A stretch of 64,000 nucleotides of DNA from Septoria linicola (GCA_024114885.1 CP099422.1:2170001-2234000); one strand, 5' to 3'. Counted from the stretch's first letter, positions 31,443-44,400 are shown. Numbers and translations: made by a program. Notes: generated from the letters alone by a model not told the origin.

Positions 31443-32282
31443 CTTCGACGTGCACGAGTTGGAATACTTTGGGTCGGCAGCTCTGAAAAAGAGAAGTCGC
31501 TTCGGAGATAATTCGGCGGAGGCTTGGCGTGTCTTTGTGCTACTACACTTGCACCTTCTTGTTGGGCTCTTCCTCCATCAATGCCAGTAGTCACGATCAT
31601 TTCAAGACAGCATCATGGCGACTCTCCGATATGCGCACGTTACTGCACAATTGCGACCTCGCATCGAGCTCACATGGACGCACCCTACGGCCATTAGGAC
31701 GCGCCATTCACACATGAATGCCAATAGCATTGAGGCGCAAAACGCCGTACTGTCTTACCTCTCCATGCTAAGGATCTCATCCGACAGCTTGTCGAAGTAC
31801 AGATGCATCTGCCAACGGACATGTTTTCGAAACATCTCGTGATATACACTCTCCCGAACAAAGAACATCCTACGGACGTCGCGTTCCTCCCAGCAGGGCG
31901 AGTATGGAGTCTCGGCGGTCTCCGTACACCCAGCCTGCTAGAAGCAGAGTTCCGCTCCAAATTGACCGGTCGATCTACGGGCTGATCGTAAGCGATACGC
32001 ACGTTCTGGCGATTTTTGCGGCAATGTGTGGTTCCACCACCTGAATGTGTTTAGACGCCACGCAGTTTTGCTGAGAGAATCCTCGCCATTGGAGCAAAAA
32101 CATAATCTGGCTCTTCAGATGGGGGGCGCTTACTTTTTTTCGAGGCAACCGCATCCGGAAGTCTTGTGTTGTTTGTCTTTGATGCGACCAGACAAAGGCT
32201 CGTCGTGCTTGACATTCTTGATCAATGATCACAATGTGTAAGACACAAACCTGCGAGAAACACAGGTACGCCACTACTCAAG
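31443..32282. promoter_or_regulatory. Divergent promoter region
   Basis: These 840 bp separate RRP7 (-) from the kinase gene (+). A 61-codon frame at 31803-31985 has no supporting motif. Nothing else is seen. Confidence 0.45.
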
Positions 32283-34295
32283 ATGGTGTCAGACCGCGCG
32301 CAGTGGATGTGGCTCGAGTCCTGGGGCTGGGTCAATGCAGGGATCAACAGGAAGGTCAAGAATGCACGTCAGTACATTACCTCGAGAAGTCATGTTCTGT
32401 GTTAATATTACACTCCAGCTAAGGCTACGATTCGAAAGAATTGGGCCACCCTCACTGGCGCTCAAAGGACAGCCATAGCTCAACTCATCGAGGATTTTAG
32501 ACGCGATCGCGATGCTCCGGCAGTAACGAGGCGGGCACTGCTCCCAGAGCCAGATAATGTCGACAACTCGGCCGCCAACATTGCTTACCAAGCCTCTCTT
32601 CGAAACGTCTACATGGCTGAGTTGCAGGCAGCGTTGTCAACAAGGCTGCTATGGCAGCAGCGTCAAGTCCATGCTCCATTCGCTCCACGGCCCACTCCTA
32701 CAACAGATTGGCTAAATAATGTTGCCACAACGTTCACAAATGACGCAGCCACGACAAACACCCAATTGGCCGCCTTCCAAACCGCAATAGATGACTGGAT
32801 CGCACAATGGGTTGCTGCGCATCCTGGTGGCACGCCGCCACCTTCTCCCGGACCAGAAGGAGCTGGCTTTACGATACCACCGCCTCCAAATGCAACATGG
32901 ATAGGCGCCTTCCCACTCGGTGCGGGAGGTCAGGCAATACCAGCAGTCTACGTCAGGCAGAATCGGCACGGCCATATCATCGATCGCGTGGTTATCAAGG
33001 TAATTTCCCGAATTAATACGACCACATTGTGCTGGCACACTGGGCTAACACTGCACTGTCATCTTCAGGACACAGATTGGCCATATAAGTACCCAGACGG
33101 TGCTACAGACCCCGCCACAGCAGCTGAAAGCGAGGGCGAATCTTTGTGGGACCCAGATGTTTCTTGGCTCTCGGCAGACCACACGGTGAAGCAACCAGCA
33201 GAGATTGGCGCTCTGAATAGACTGAACCCACTTGCTCTGTCTCAGAGCATCGTGAGATTACGTAGTTGGCACAGAGTGTACAGAAACGGACTCCTCCGGG
33301 CCTATCGTACGTATATGGAGTTCTGCGGCTTTGGAAACTTGTATCAGCTGTCGAGAAAGTACACACCATACGGGGATCGCAAGGGTACGGCGCGGCCTGC
33401 AACTGTCGACGAACAAGACTGGTTGCCAGAAGCGTTTGTCTGGGGTTGCTTTGAGCATCTGACGCGCGCTGGCCTTGTCATGGCGAGCGGCGCTGCAGCA
33501 CCATGGTCCCAGATCATGTAGGTGTTGACACGTATGCTTGCGAACTGTTCTCCATGAATGCTAACTCTCCTCTCCTACAGACACAACGATCTCAAACCCG
33601 AAAACATTTTCCTCGGCACAAACACAAGCAACATATATAGAGGCTATCCAATCGTCAAGATCGGAGACTTCGGCTTAGCAACCATTCTCTCAAGCACTCC
33701 AGCACGAGCCTTGCCGCCTGACCTCTACATCGGCAATGGCACACCTCGCACAGAAGCACCAGAACAACTAGCACTGCGACCCGACGGCACCCACAACCTC
33801 GCTGCGCACACCAACGTCTGGGGCATCGGACTCGTGATCTGGTCTCTCCTCCACTCTTGCGCCTGGGGCACACAACTCTACGACGACACCGATGCTCACA
33901 GAAACCCTCGCACAGCCGCCTTCTCACCCGACCACATCTCTCGCTACAGTCTGCAGTTGCGAAACCTCGTGCTCAGCTGTCTCGAGCTCGATCCCGCAAA
34001 CCGACCAAGTCTCAACACTCTGATTCTTACTATTCGCCAAGCGACCAATCCGCTAAGTACTACAACGGTAGATCTCGCCAGCGGCCTTAGAGATGCCGAA
34101 GCCAGTGATCCGAGGTTCCGTGGCGATCTACATAGTTTGAAGCTGAGTGGTGAGAAGTGGCCGTCGAATGCACTGCTCGCGCGCCGTTGGTCGAGTGATG
34201 CGCCACTGCCTGCGCCTGCGAAGGGCCCGCCGACGGATTTGACGGGACCGGATGGGACGATTCTGGGGCCTGTTGCGCCTGGTGGTGCGGTTTAG
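32283..34295 (+). CDS. Protein kinase-like protein (non-RD, HND loop)
   Basis: Exons 32283-32367, 32419-32999, 33069-33517 and 33581-34295 join in frame to 609 aa. The first intron uses a GTCAGT donor and is less certain. The N-terminal 165 residues are unrelated to kinases. Kinase features then follow: a Gly-rich segment GAFPLGAGGQA, VVIK (candidate VAIK lysine), CGFGNLYQLSRKY (hinge), HNDLKPEN (catalytic loop; Arg of HRD replaced by Asn), KIGDFGLA and TEAPEQL (APE). A long insertion with many acidic residues (ATAAESEGESLWDPDVSW) separates the lysine from the helix C region. Catalytic Asp and DFG are intact, so it may be active. It looks like a member of the fungal-expanded kinase families. 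Substrate unknown. A short Pro-rich tail follows the domain. Confidence 0.78.
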
Positions 34296-34746
34296 AGAAG
34301 GCAGTTGGTCTGCACGTGGGTGGAGATCAAGGGAGGGAAGAGATTTTGCGGCTCAATTGCATGGCTGGTATCTTCGGCATGCCGAGCAGCTGCTGCCCGA
34401 TCGAATGAGAATCATCACTACAGTACACCAGTTTGTCCGTCCTACCTGTTGAGCTTTGCACTTCACATGTCCAGGGTTCCTAAGCGCTTTCCACTCTGGG
34501 GTCAAGGTCAGGCATGCTTGTAGGCTGATGCCAAGTCAAACCTGCCAAGTACTTCATCACTTGGCCTATGAGTTTCGGAGTCAGCGGCATAGAAGGTTTG
34601 AGCACACACTTTCATTGCCGCAAGTTTCACTGCTAATGACATGGCTTGGCTGTGGTACTTATTCATCAGCGGTTCCGCTATTCGTTTCTCTGATCTGAGT
34701 GTTGTTGTCTTGCCAGAGTAAATGATTCAAGCAGGCCATATCTACG
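34296..34746. other. Intergenic region
   Basis: These 451 bp separate two genes on the same strand. No gene is seen. Confidence 0.5.
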
Positions 34747-35914
34747 ATGTGGTTCTCCGTGCTCCATGATCGATATCGACTAGCACTTTGCGTGGTGCTG
34801 CATGTCGCATCAGTTGTAGCATCTCCTCTCGAGCAGCGGGCAAGCTTGGCGCCGGTTCTGACGACCATTCGCGACACGCCTGAGCTATCAGTATTCTATT
34901 CGCTCTTCAGCAGCACTGGAGGTAACTATGCTCCACTGTGCTCAGCGAGACCAAGCTAAATCCGCAATAGGCGACTCAGGCATACCAGGACCTGCCCTAG
35001 AGGAACGCTTCAATGACCCGAACAATGATCTGTCATTCACAGTCTTCGCGCCGACTAATGATGTGAGCACGCTTACTTAGTTAAGTTCCACGCAGCTGAT
35101 CGCTTGCCAGGCATTCGCGAACGTTTCCGAAGCAACATTCGCAGCACTGACAGCACAAACATCCTATGCACTTCTTCACAGCCTGCTTATCAATCATATC
35201 GCTCCTGGGAACCTGGATCCATCAGATCTGGAGAATGGAATTCGAGCTATTGGCGGCTTTGACATCAGTTTCGTAGCTGGAGATGACATTCGCACCAATG
35301 CTGGAGTCTCGAATGTTGCTGATGACATAGCCGGACAGGCCAGACTTGTAAAGGGCGAAGACGGCCGACCGACTCGTATTGCAGCCTCGAATGGCGTCGT
35401 GTACCTGATTGATCATGTCCTCGACGGCATGTATACCTACTTCGGCTCGGACGTTGGGAGTGATGGAGACACCCTTCCGGACGTGGAGAATCGGCCGGGA
35501 ACAATGCTGGATGTCTTGAAGGGAACGCCGGAATTGTCTACGCTGTACGATTTGTGGCAAGATATCGATCCGGACTTCCTTGATCGTTTGTCGCTTTCTC
35601 CGGAAGACTCTAGCATGGCCAGGAACGATGTGTATCTTGCGCCCAGCAATGCAGCTTTCGATGACTTGCCAGAAGAGGCTTTACACAAAGTGCGGCAGCC
35701 GAGTAATGCTGAACTGTCGGAGTTCTTGCTTGGCTTTGGCTTGGGTGAGTTCAGTGAGGGCGAAGCAGTTGTGAAGTCTGTGAAGAGTGGGTTCGAGATT
35801 AGTATACATGGCGATCGAGCAAACAATGCTCGTGTTGAGGGGAGAATCTGTGCTGAGAATGGTTGTGTTTGGGTTCTGAGAAGATGGCTTGACCCTCTTT
35901 TTGATATCTTCTAG
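34747..35914 (+). CDS. Secreted fasciclin (FAS1) domain protein
   Basis: Exons 34747-34921, 34971-35062 and 35111-35914 give 356 aa. The N-terminus has a signal peptide-like stretch (LALCVVLHVASVVASPLE). Two FAS1 domains can be read. The first runs from LAPVLTTIRDTPELSVFY through SFTVFAPTNDAF and LLHSLLINHI to GVVYLIDHVLDGM. The second runs from TMLDVLKGTPELSTLYDL through DVYLAPSNAAFDDLPEEAL to the end. FAS1 proteins mediate cell adhesion or bind matrix and cell-wall polymers, and in fungi are often secreted or GPI-anchored; no GPI signal is visible at the C-terminus (WLDPLFDIF). Function is inferred from the family. Confidence 0.86.
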
Positions 35915-36121
35915 GTAGACAACTGATGGATATTCCCATGGGGTTAGCCATCGGTGGGAAACTGCAGGAGGATCAACAGAGTTTAAGCACCAAAGCTTGT
36001 TGTCATGCCGAGGATAGCACAGATAGCGTGTGGAGCTTGTCGCTCGTCACCACGCGTCGTAGACAAAGAAAACATCGCATTGCACCACCACCTCCAGTCG
36101 CATCGACATGTAAAGGCAGCC

Positions 36122-36812
36122 ATGCGTCTCTGCTCAAACAGACCAGAGGGTCTCGTGAGTAGAGTCGACATACCTTGCATGAAGTCGCATCTAACCTCAG
36201 AAACAGGGCCCTCATTCAAACCTCCACCCATCTCTCCCAACGACGTGTTTCATCGATGTGATTGTCACGCCATTAGCGACATGGCTATACCTCGCTGCTC
36301 TACTCTTCGTTCTACCAGTCCTCTTTCTCCGACGCAATCGGTTCTCGACCACGCCATACGCCTCGGACCCCGATCATGAGAAAGCACGACCAGCACGTCG
36401 CAATGTCTGGCGCATTGTGCTTCGTGTGCTTTACTACTTCTTCGCTGTCGCATTGATTGCGATGATCAGCTTGGAGATCGCACGATTAGTAGACGCTGAG
36501 CTTGGAATTGGACTGCTCCCATTCATGTATCCAGGCATAATTCTGGCTGCAGCTCTGCATGCCCTAGTATGTCGACAGGGGAGTAGCAAAGCGGGGAGCA
36601 GAACACTTGCGAAGTCGATTAACGCGCTATACTGGGTCCTTCTGGCAGTCGTTTTCGCGATCAAGGTTGCGACTTATGTGAAAGAAGGAGTCCACAGTCG
36701 AGATGGGATAGAGCCAATTGATCGTTATAAGGTGGTTGATGAGGTCACGGACGTGGGAGTCATGATATTCCTGGCGGTCGTTCTAGTAGTATTGGAGTTT
36801 GTAGCGCAGTGA
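36122..36812 (+). CDS. Five-TM membrane protein of unknown function
   Basis: The main exon ends at 36812 and is open from about 36195. A GTGAGT donor at 36155 and an acceptor at 36200 or 36206 join it in frame to an upstream exon whose start is ATG 36122 (11 codons) or, longer, 36005. With the 36206 acceptor the product is about 212 aa. Five hydrophobic helices are visible: ATWLYLAALLFVLPVLFL, RVLYYFFAVALIAMISLEI, LPFMYPGIILAAALHALV, YWVLLAVVFAIKVA and VGVMIFLAVVLVVLEFV. Basic residues flank the first loop (LRRNRF, RPARRNVWR). I do not recognise the family; it may be an integral ER or vacuolar protein. The 5' end is uncertain. Confidence 0.62.
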
Positions 36813-37147
36813 GATAATGATTTGATCATCTCAACCACGATTATAGTGTCGTGTCGTGAGCTCATCTCGACGTCCGGCTGGAATAGACTGCCCGCTCCGA
36901 TCATGACCACGTAGCACGCATCACCGTCACGCGCCATTTTGTAGTCCGCTGCAAATTGAACATGTGGCTAGACAATGATCGTGGTTGCCACAGGTTGAGA
37001 AGGAAAAAGAGAAAGTCAATGAGTGTCGGTCTTGCCCCAGCACAAAAACGACGGCATAAATAAGATTTCGGTTTCGGAGGTCGGCAAATGTTGCTTCGCA
37101 GTCCACAAAAATTCCCAGCTTTGCGATGCCATGTGAAGGAGCACAAC
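36813..37147. other. Intergenic region
   Basis: 335 bp between two genes on the same strand. Nothing is seen beyond UTR and promoter. Confidence 0.5.
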
Positions 37148-38602
37148 ATGTCGACAAAGATGAATGCTGAAGCGCTGCTCAAGGCTTATGGCTGGTCTGG
37201 CTCGGGATCTCTTGACTCTCATAATGGTGCTGAGTCTCGAGGGTTGAGCAAACCACTTCTTGTCTCGAAGAAGGTTGATGTTCTTGGTGTTGGCCTGAAC
37301 AAACATGCCGCCGTTAGCGACCAGTGGTGGATGCGCGCCTACGATTCCGGCCTCAAGGACCTTGGAACTGGAAAGAAAAGTACTCTGTCAGAGGTCAGGG
37401 AAAAGGGCATGTTTGCTGGAGGACTGTATGGTCGGTTCGTGAAAGGCGAGAGTGAGGGCGGCACCATCCAGGATTGGGAGCAGCATAAACGCAAGAGAGA
37501 AGACGACGACAGTGGCTACGAAAGCAAAGGAAAGCGGGTGAAGACTGAAGACGAGAAGAAGGTCAAGGAGGATGTGAGTAGGAGGGTTGATTGGGTGGTG
37601 GACGAGGCACGACGGCGGAAGCTGCTCGAGGGCGACGTCAAGAAGTCAAGCAAGAGTCAGTCTGCCATTGCGGTTTATGGTGAAGACGCTATTGCAAAGT
37701 TCTTCGAGGATGCCGGACTTAGGGAAGGCCGCGACTCGAGCAAGACTTCGATCAAACAGCAAAAGTACTCGAAGGAGAAGCAATTGAGAGAGCTGAAGAA
37801 GTCCGCGAAAGCGTTCGTGATCAGCAAGCTCTCTCCAGAGGAGCGAATACAGCTCGAAAGCGGCAACAGATCCTCAGACCACAAGCGTGAAGCGAAACGT
37901 CTGGTCAAGAGCTCCGCAAAAGCTGCCAAAGCGGCAGAGAAAGTTGCTGCGAAGGAGGCTAAGGCAACGCGCAAGCAACAGGACCTCGAGATGAAGGCCT
38001 GGGAGAAAGGTGTGACAGTTGAAGAGTATCTACAGCAGAAGAACGAGAAGAGGCTGGCAAAGGGCAAGATTGTATCTTCCAGCTCGGCAGACGCAGCGGA
38101 CACGCCTGCATTCGTCGTTGACACAACTGGCGACGCCACACTGGCTGCGAAAGCGAATCAAGTCGTGGATGCAGCGGGCAATGTCCGCTACACTATGGTT
38201 GACGAGATTCCGATCCCTCTCGATCCCACAATATGGGAAGGCATCGACGTGAAGAAGCTGCCCAAACGAGTTCGCGAAGCACGACGACAGTGGATGGAGA
38301 ACAAGCGGCAGGCGAAGAAGACTGCGTCTGGAGCTGAGTCTACGACTGAGAAGCCGAAGTCGAAGAACGAGAAGAAGATCGCCAGACAGGAAGCACTAGT
38401 CATGGAGATACTGGGCAAGTCACGGAAGGCGAAAAAGAGCGGCAAAACTGCGACTATTGATGGCATCCAAGATGTTCCTCTTGTGGTCGTCACCTCGAAG
38501 ATGCCTGAGCCATACACGAAAGAAGAAATGGCGCTCGCACGGACTGTGGCCAGAAGAGTTCTCAAAGAAGAGAAGAGAAAGGTGAAAGCAGCGAAAGCAT
38601 AA
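37148..38602 (+). CDS. TMA23-like G-patch nucleolar protein
   Basis: A single exon encodes 484 aa from MSTKMNAEAL (an in-frame ATG 60 bp upstream at 37088 is a weaker alternative). The N-terminus is a degenerate G-patch followed by the TMA23 signature: LLKAYGWSGSGSL, GLSKPLLVSKK, LGVGLNKHAAVSDQWW and AYDSGLKDLG. Yeast Tma23 is a nucleolar ribosome-associated protein needed for normal 40S production. The body is very Lys-rich with long charged helices (AKAAKAAEKVAAKEAKATRK) and carries short motifs KAWEKGVTVEEYL and VDEIPIPLDPTIWEG, which are widespread in fungal relatives. The last is a possible interaction motif. It is much longer than the yeast protein (about 210 aa), as is usual in filamentous fungi. 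Confidence 0.8.
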   Translation: MSTKMNAEALLKAYGWSGSGSLDSHNGAESRGLSKPLLVSKKVDVLGVGLNKHAAVSDQWWMRAYDSGLKDLGTGKKSTLSEVREKGMFAGGLYGRFVKGESEGGTIQDWEQHKRKREDDDSGYESKGKRVKTEDEKKVKEDVSRRVDWVVDEARRRKLLEGDVKKSSKSQSAIAVYGEDAIAKFFEDAGLREGRDSSKTSIKQQKYSKEKQLRELKKSAKAFVISKLSPEERIQLESGNRSSDHKREAKRLVKSSAKAAKAAEKVAAKEAKATRKQQDLEMKAWEKGVTVEEYLQQKNEKRLAKGKIVSSSSADAADTPAFVVDTTGDATLAAKANQVVDAAGNVRYTMVDEIPIPLDPTIWEGIDVKKLPKRVREARRQWMENKRQAKKTASGAESTTEKPKSKNEKKIARQEALVMEILGKSRKAKKSGKTATIDGIQDVPLVVVTSKMPEPYTKEEMALARTVARRVLKEEKRKVKAAKA

Positions 38603-39153
38603 GCGAGTTCTCAGTACTTCGCAATCAGTCAGAGATGGTTTGCATGATACAGCATGATACCCATAGATGCGATACACTACATTAGCAGCATTGAATCGAG
38701 CACAGCATCATCGTTCGCACACCTTCCAATTCCAAGGAACGTCCAGCGCGCAAGTGCCTGCTTGTGGGCGCACGTTGCCGCTGCTGTGTTACTGATGTGA
38801 CAGCTGCACCTACCCGCAGCCATTCAGCCACGAGGTAATGCTTTCTACAACGACGTCAAGTGGCAGTCGTGAGCGTACGTGAGGCAGGAAATGCACCTAT
38901 GGTATGTAGTCTTCAGCAATACCAGATCTTGGTACGTGGCACGAGCGTCGTGTTTGTCACTTGTGCTGCTTGTGCTATACTGCAAACCGGGAAACGGTAC
39001 ATGCAGTATACTACATGTCCTCGCTGGCACTTTTATCTGCCGTACTCGGCTGCCTATTGTATTATTGCTATCCTCAGCCTACGCCAAATTGGACCGAGTC
39101 GTACCTAAGAGCGTCTTAAAGTTCTTGAGACTGCTAGCGAAAGCTGATCCAGC
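38603..39153. other. Intergenic region
   Basis: 551 bp, with only short overlapping frames. No gene is supported. Confidence 0.5.
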
Positions 39154-40133
39154 ATGTTCTTCAAGATACCGGAGCGACTCCGACTACCGAAGCACCCATT
39201 CGCTAAGAAGCAGCCTCAGCTCGAGGACACTGAGAAAGGGAGTTCAGGAAGCAGGTCAAGTGGGCACTCGGAGGGTCACACGAACAACGGCATCTTCGTG
39301 CGAGACAGCATTATCGGCTTCGCAGATGGCCTGACTGTTCCATTTGCTCTGACAGCTGGTCTGTCATCACTCGGGTCATCAAAGATTGTGATCTTGGGAG
39401 GTCTCGCAGAACTCTTTGCGGGCGCTATCTCGATGGGCCTCGGCGCATACTTGGCCGCGAAAACTGATCGTAAGCACTACGAAGTTGAGGAGAAGCGTGA
39501 GCGAAAAGAGGTCAAGGAGTGCCCTGCTGCTGAAGAGGAAGAGATCTACGATATTTTCAGTCGGTATAGCATACCCAGAGAGGCCACGATTGGAGTTGTT
39601 GAGAGCTTGAAGAAGGACGAAGAGGCATGGGTCAAGGTATAGCTTCCGAGTAGCTGTGCGCCACTTTAGATTTGCTAACCAGGTCCAGTTCATGATGGAT
39701 TTCGAGCTCAAGCTGGAGAAGCCCGCTTTGAAAATGGCTTGGATGGAAGGCTTTGTCATGGGCATCTCGTACTTCTTTGGTAAGCTGGGAATGTTGCCTG
39801 TTCTTTCAGTTTGGAGCAAGGCTGACTCCTTCAGGCGGCTTGCTGCCAATGATACCTTACTTTGCGACGAAACACATCAACGAGGCACTGTTCAGCTCCA
39901 TTGGTATTACTGTGGTCATCCTTCTGGTGTTTGGCTTCGTCAAGGCCAAGGTGACCGGCTGCTCAGGAAAGGACTCCGCGATTGGAGCAATCGAGACTCT
40001 ATTCATTGGCGCCCTCGCAGCTGCGGTATCTTACGGGATTGTGAAGGGTATCAATTCTTCAAAGCTGTTTGACAGCTACAATGAGCGGCCAATCGGCAAC
40101 AGCACCATAGCCATGACGAAAGTGCTTTCGTGA
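39154..40133 (+). CDS. CCC1/VIT1-family vacuolar iron/manganese transporter
   Basis: Exons 39154-39636, 39689-39779 and 39835-40133 give 290 aa. After a polar N-terminus, TM1 reads GIFVRDSIIGFADGLTVPFALTAGL, the family signature, with the Asp and Gly residues of the metal path. TM2 is IVILGGLAELFAGAISMGLGAYL. A charged cytosolic metal-binding domain follows (about 105-190, including EEEEIYDIFSRYSIPRE and FELKLEKP). Three more TMs are WMEGFVMGISYFFGGLLPMIPYF, SSIGITVVILLVFGFV and AIETLFIGALAAAVSYGIVKG. It moves Fe2+ or Mn2+ from cytosol into the vacuole. The second intron acceptor could also be 39682 (adding VQ); both are in frame. Confidence 0.9.
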
Positions 40134-41497
40134 CCGGGTCATCGAATGGCAAAAGTTCCGGCAGTGTCGAGTACAGAGTACCAAGTCCTGCCGTGTCGAG
40201 TGTTTGGCATTGGGGCAGGTATAGAGGGCGTGAACTCCGTTTGGCCACGCGTTCCGCATGACAAGGCTGACAGCTTCACCGGTGTAATTTGTAGCCTCCG
40301 CATAGCTGAACCTAGTAGTGTCCCGATGTCATTCATCAGGAGAGCATCTTGAGCCTGACCAGAATGGTGCATTGTGTGCCTAGTAGGCTGCTTGTCTGGT
40401 TGTTTCGTGAAGACGCTATGTCCCGGTTCGCCACCTGTGCTTGTGAGATGCATGCGTGCTGATTGGCATGCGAGCTGATGTTCGGCAGAAGGTCGCTGCA
40501 AAATGACTTGCATAGCCTCGACGGCATCGCGCAGGCACACGAGGTACGCACACCGTCAGATCGGCCGTGTGGCCTCCTGGTAGAGAGGAAAAGGGAGTGC
40601 CCGGCCGAGACATGGTTGCTGCCCAGAATGCCTCTTCTGTGCTCTGATTGGCTGGTGATAGTTCCGACAGACCTCGAAATTCGATCTTGGTTGGCTGTCC
40701 TTCTCTTCACCTCATCCGTCTTGACCACAAGCGTGCCACTGTTTGCATGTTCTGCATTCTGTCACGCTCACGAAACCGGATCTTGTCCTCTGACAGATTG
40801 GTCCACTTGGCTGCGATGGTGTGGCTCGGAGATGGCGCGGCTGATGCGAGACGACACCTCCTCGTCGGAAGTGAAGTCGCGCCTTCCTCACGGCGAGACT
40901 CTTCCCATCGTGCCGTAGATGCCTTTTTGTAGTTGTCATTGTTAGTGTCTCTTTCCTGCTGTAAGACGCTCTGCCTCTGCCGTCTCCTCTCACAGCAAAC
41001 GCAAAGATGCACAGTTCGTTGCGAACAGCGCATCAGCTCTCACAACGCCGACTTCTTGGGCCGACCACAGTCGCACGACTTTCATTTTTGCGAATAGTGG
41101 ACCGCGACAGGACTGACTGCTGGCCGATCTCCTGACAAAGAACCGATCGGACTCCTCAAAGATAGTGCTTGCTTGGATATTCAGTAGGCCTTAATCTACA
41201 TGCTCACGAGCGATTACGCTGACCACTTGTAGACATATCATCGACATATCGTTGCATTGACCGAGTGTAGCATCGTTGGACAACAAGTGCTGGTCTTCAC
41301 GTTGCGGACGCAGTGGATTCCTATTCCGTGGCTTACTGTGGTCCATTCCAAGCTTGCACGCTCAAGCCACCTCTCTAGACCGTCGTGTGCGCGCTGGACA
41401 TTGAAGCGAGCGCTACGCAGCATATACCACATTCTCACGCAAGAGAAAGTGACGCTGGAGCGCGGAAGCGTTCGCCGTTTGCGTTTCACGCGTGCAT
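40134..41497. promoter_or_regulatory. Long promoter / leader region
   Basis: 1.36 kb upstream of the next gene, containing inverted CCAAT boxes (ATTGG) near 40648 and 40813. A 151-codon open frame (40463-40918) and antisense frames have no motif and are not called. Confidence 0.45.
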
Positions 41498-44400
41498 ATG
41501 CCAAGCATAGCAGCAATGGCTGCACCAGATTGGCCGCTTCACACTACCACGAGCGTCTTTGCGCCACGAAGTCCAAATGACAGCATCAGGTCGTTACATC
41601 TCTTGGATCATCTGGAGAGCCCACGACTGAGACTGGACGACTTCCATAAGTTCCACCAGTCGCCTCTTCCAGCAAGTTCTGCTCAGCTCGAACACCGCTG
41701 CGTTCACCGGAAAGCATCGACCGCAAATCTTGCTGCAGCACGACTGCGCCATACAGACCCTGCTGCATACTGTGTTGACGATCCTTGGACGCCAAGCTTA
41801 ATTTTGCCACGTTCATTTCAGTCAATTTCTGAGCCAAACAACTCACCTTCTTCCACTCACCACCGACCGGTTACGCCGCGTCCGCGAACATACACGGCAT
41901 CCCCCTCGCTTTCTTCCAGCGTCGACACACTACAGTCTTCGCCCTTTCCGACACCGATTCATCAAGGCCATCACGGCGCGGAGTTCGAAGACGAAGAGAA
42001 TTGGAGCGGTTCTGCTGAGCCCCTTCGGACAAAACGTAAGTTTGAGTCGTTGAAACGTGCAAAGCGGCTTCCCCGACGGGCGGGCGGCATCAGCAGTTCA
42101 GATAGCAACCAAGACGCCCTGTGGGAAGTCTACGCAGATATTTTCGAAGTTGGACCGGGCGTTGGTACCATTGTTCAGCAAGGAGATTTGAAGAAGGCAA
42201 AATCTGTGAGATTTGAAGCTCTTGAAGCTTCGAGCAGCGCTGCAGCGGAGTCAGATCCAGAAGAAGTCTACGGGACAAGAGCAGGACAACAGACCTCATC
42301 CACCTCGCTGTCAGGAGTTGATTGGCCACTATCAGCTTCGCACGACAATTGGCAAGGCACTTTTGGTAAGTCCACCTCCGTCTGAGACTGATGGAATCAT
42401 GAGCACTGACTCGACAGGACATCTCAACACCGCTACTCCCTTCAGGTCGCCAGCTACTGTCTTGTATAGGTAAGCCGTCACCGACCACAGTGCTGCACTC
42501 ACTAGGAAGCTTTGGCCATCTGACACATTTTTGGCAGAGGCGCTAGTTTCGACGTCCTGAATCCGCACGCATCGTTGATTCTTGACCCGCAGACGCTGGA
42601 AACACCGGCTGAGATAGACGGCCTCTTGGAGAGCTACTTCGAAGATCACGACACCATGCAGGACAACACAAACCAGGGTGACTCCTCGCCACACGTACCG
42701 AGCGAGAGCTCACGACGTGTACTGTACGAAAATGCCGACGATGCACGCCGTAACATCTTGCGCATTCAGGAGCAATCCAAGCCGCAGGTCACACCACCAC
42801 CCAAGGCTATGTTCAGCGACATGGGCACTCGCAAGGGCGAGAGACCCTTTTCCGACCCATTCGACTTGACCCTCAGCGAGGACGGCAGTCGCAATGCTCT
42901 GATGAGCATCACCGATGTGGTCAAAGAGGGGCGTCAAGCGGATGCAACCTCAACCACCGCACGCATGCAGCCACTTGGTCTGGGCATCACAGATCTTGAT
43001 GAAACTCATGCGTATGTCAAACAATCCCGTTATTCCCGCTTTAAGAGTACACTTACGAGACCTTTCGTGAAACAGGACTTCCGATCAGACCACGGATCCG
43101 ACAATCAAGGACATACTCGCCGACTACGAATACACCAGGGTGCCGTTGTCCCAGCTTGAGACCGAGTTTGAAGAGAAGGATGTTGGTACAAGCCCAAGCA
43201 TCGAGCATGGCCGTGGCGACAATTCCCAAAAGCCCAGCTATGGCAGCTCTTACGGATTGATTTCGCCACTGCAGACTCCGGAGACCGACCGCTCTGAGAT
43301 GCGTGACAAGGCTCGTGGTACCATCGCTCTCCCGACACCACCTCAGCCTGTATACACTGGCGGTCCTAGAAACGCTGGTGGGCTGCACTACTGGACGGAT
43401 TGCAGCGACTTACCAACAACCGAACAGAGCTATGGCAACACCAATCAACTATTGAACATCACTCCTGGAGAGGATATTCAGTACCCGCCATACGCTCCTT
43501 CCTCGCCATGTCATCCGGCTACATGCGTCGAACCTGCTCATATCCACATGACTCCAGGTCCGATCAAGATTTATGAAGATCCCGAACCATACTCTCCAAT
43601 CGCTGGTTCGGTACAAGACTTCGACGACGATGACAAGGAGAACATTCCACCTCCTGACTACGACCCGGATGCAGCTTCTGGTCGCCTGCACGGCGATACG
43701 GACTTCAGGTTCCCAGACGTTGATGACTATTCCGACGATGATGGCGATCTTGCTCGAGCAATGCCACGCAGCTCGAGCTTCTACCCAGATGATGGCGAGA
43801 GCGAGTGGATCACTGAACATGGTGTCTCTCAGCATGACCTTCGTCGCAGCGCTCGCCTCAGTGCGATGAGTGCCGAATCTTACGCCAATACCAGTTTCGT
43901 CGACAGCCAATACCGGTTCAGCTTCACCCCTCCAGTCGCAGAGATGCCATTGCCGCCTATCCCCGACAGCTCTCCGCAACCTTCAGAACGTCTAGAGTTC
44001 GTAGGCGCTTCGAAGGCTGCCGTTACTGGCTTCGACGACATGGCAGAGAGCCGTCGCATGGCCATCGAAGCTCGCATCAGTCTTTTGGAGTCCAAGATTG
44101 CCGAGGAGCAGATTGCATCAAGCTACTCTGGATCCCCTAAGATTGATCTGGGCGCTCGTAGAGCTGAGTTGACGGAGCTCGACCGCCTGCGTGGCCTTTT
44201 GCCATCGGCCTCCCGCCAATTTGTCTTCAAGGCATCCGAGTCATTGGGGACAATGAAGACACATGCACAGCACAAGTTCGAGAAGGCAAAGACATTTGTT
44301 CGCCCACAGTATCAGCCCAAGGTCAACTTCCGCCGTAGCGCCGCGCTTGGACGACAGGAGGCTGCCTTCAACTCCGGTTCGGACACTAGAGGCTTGCTAG

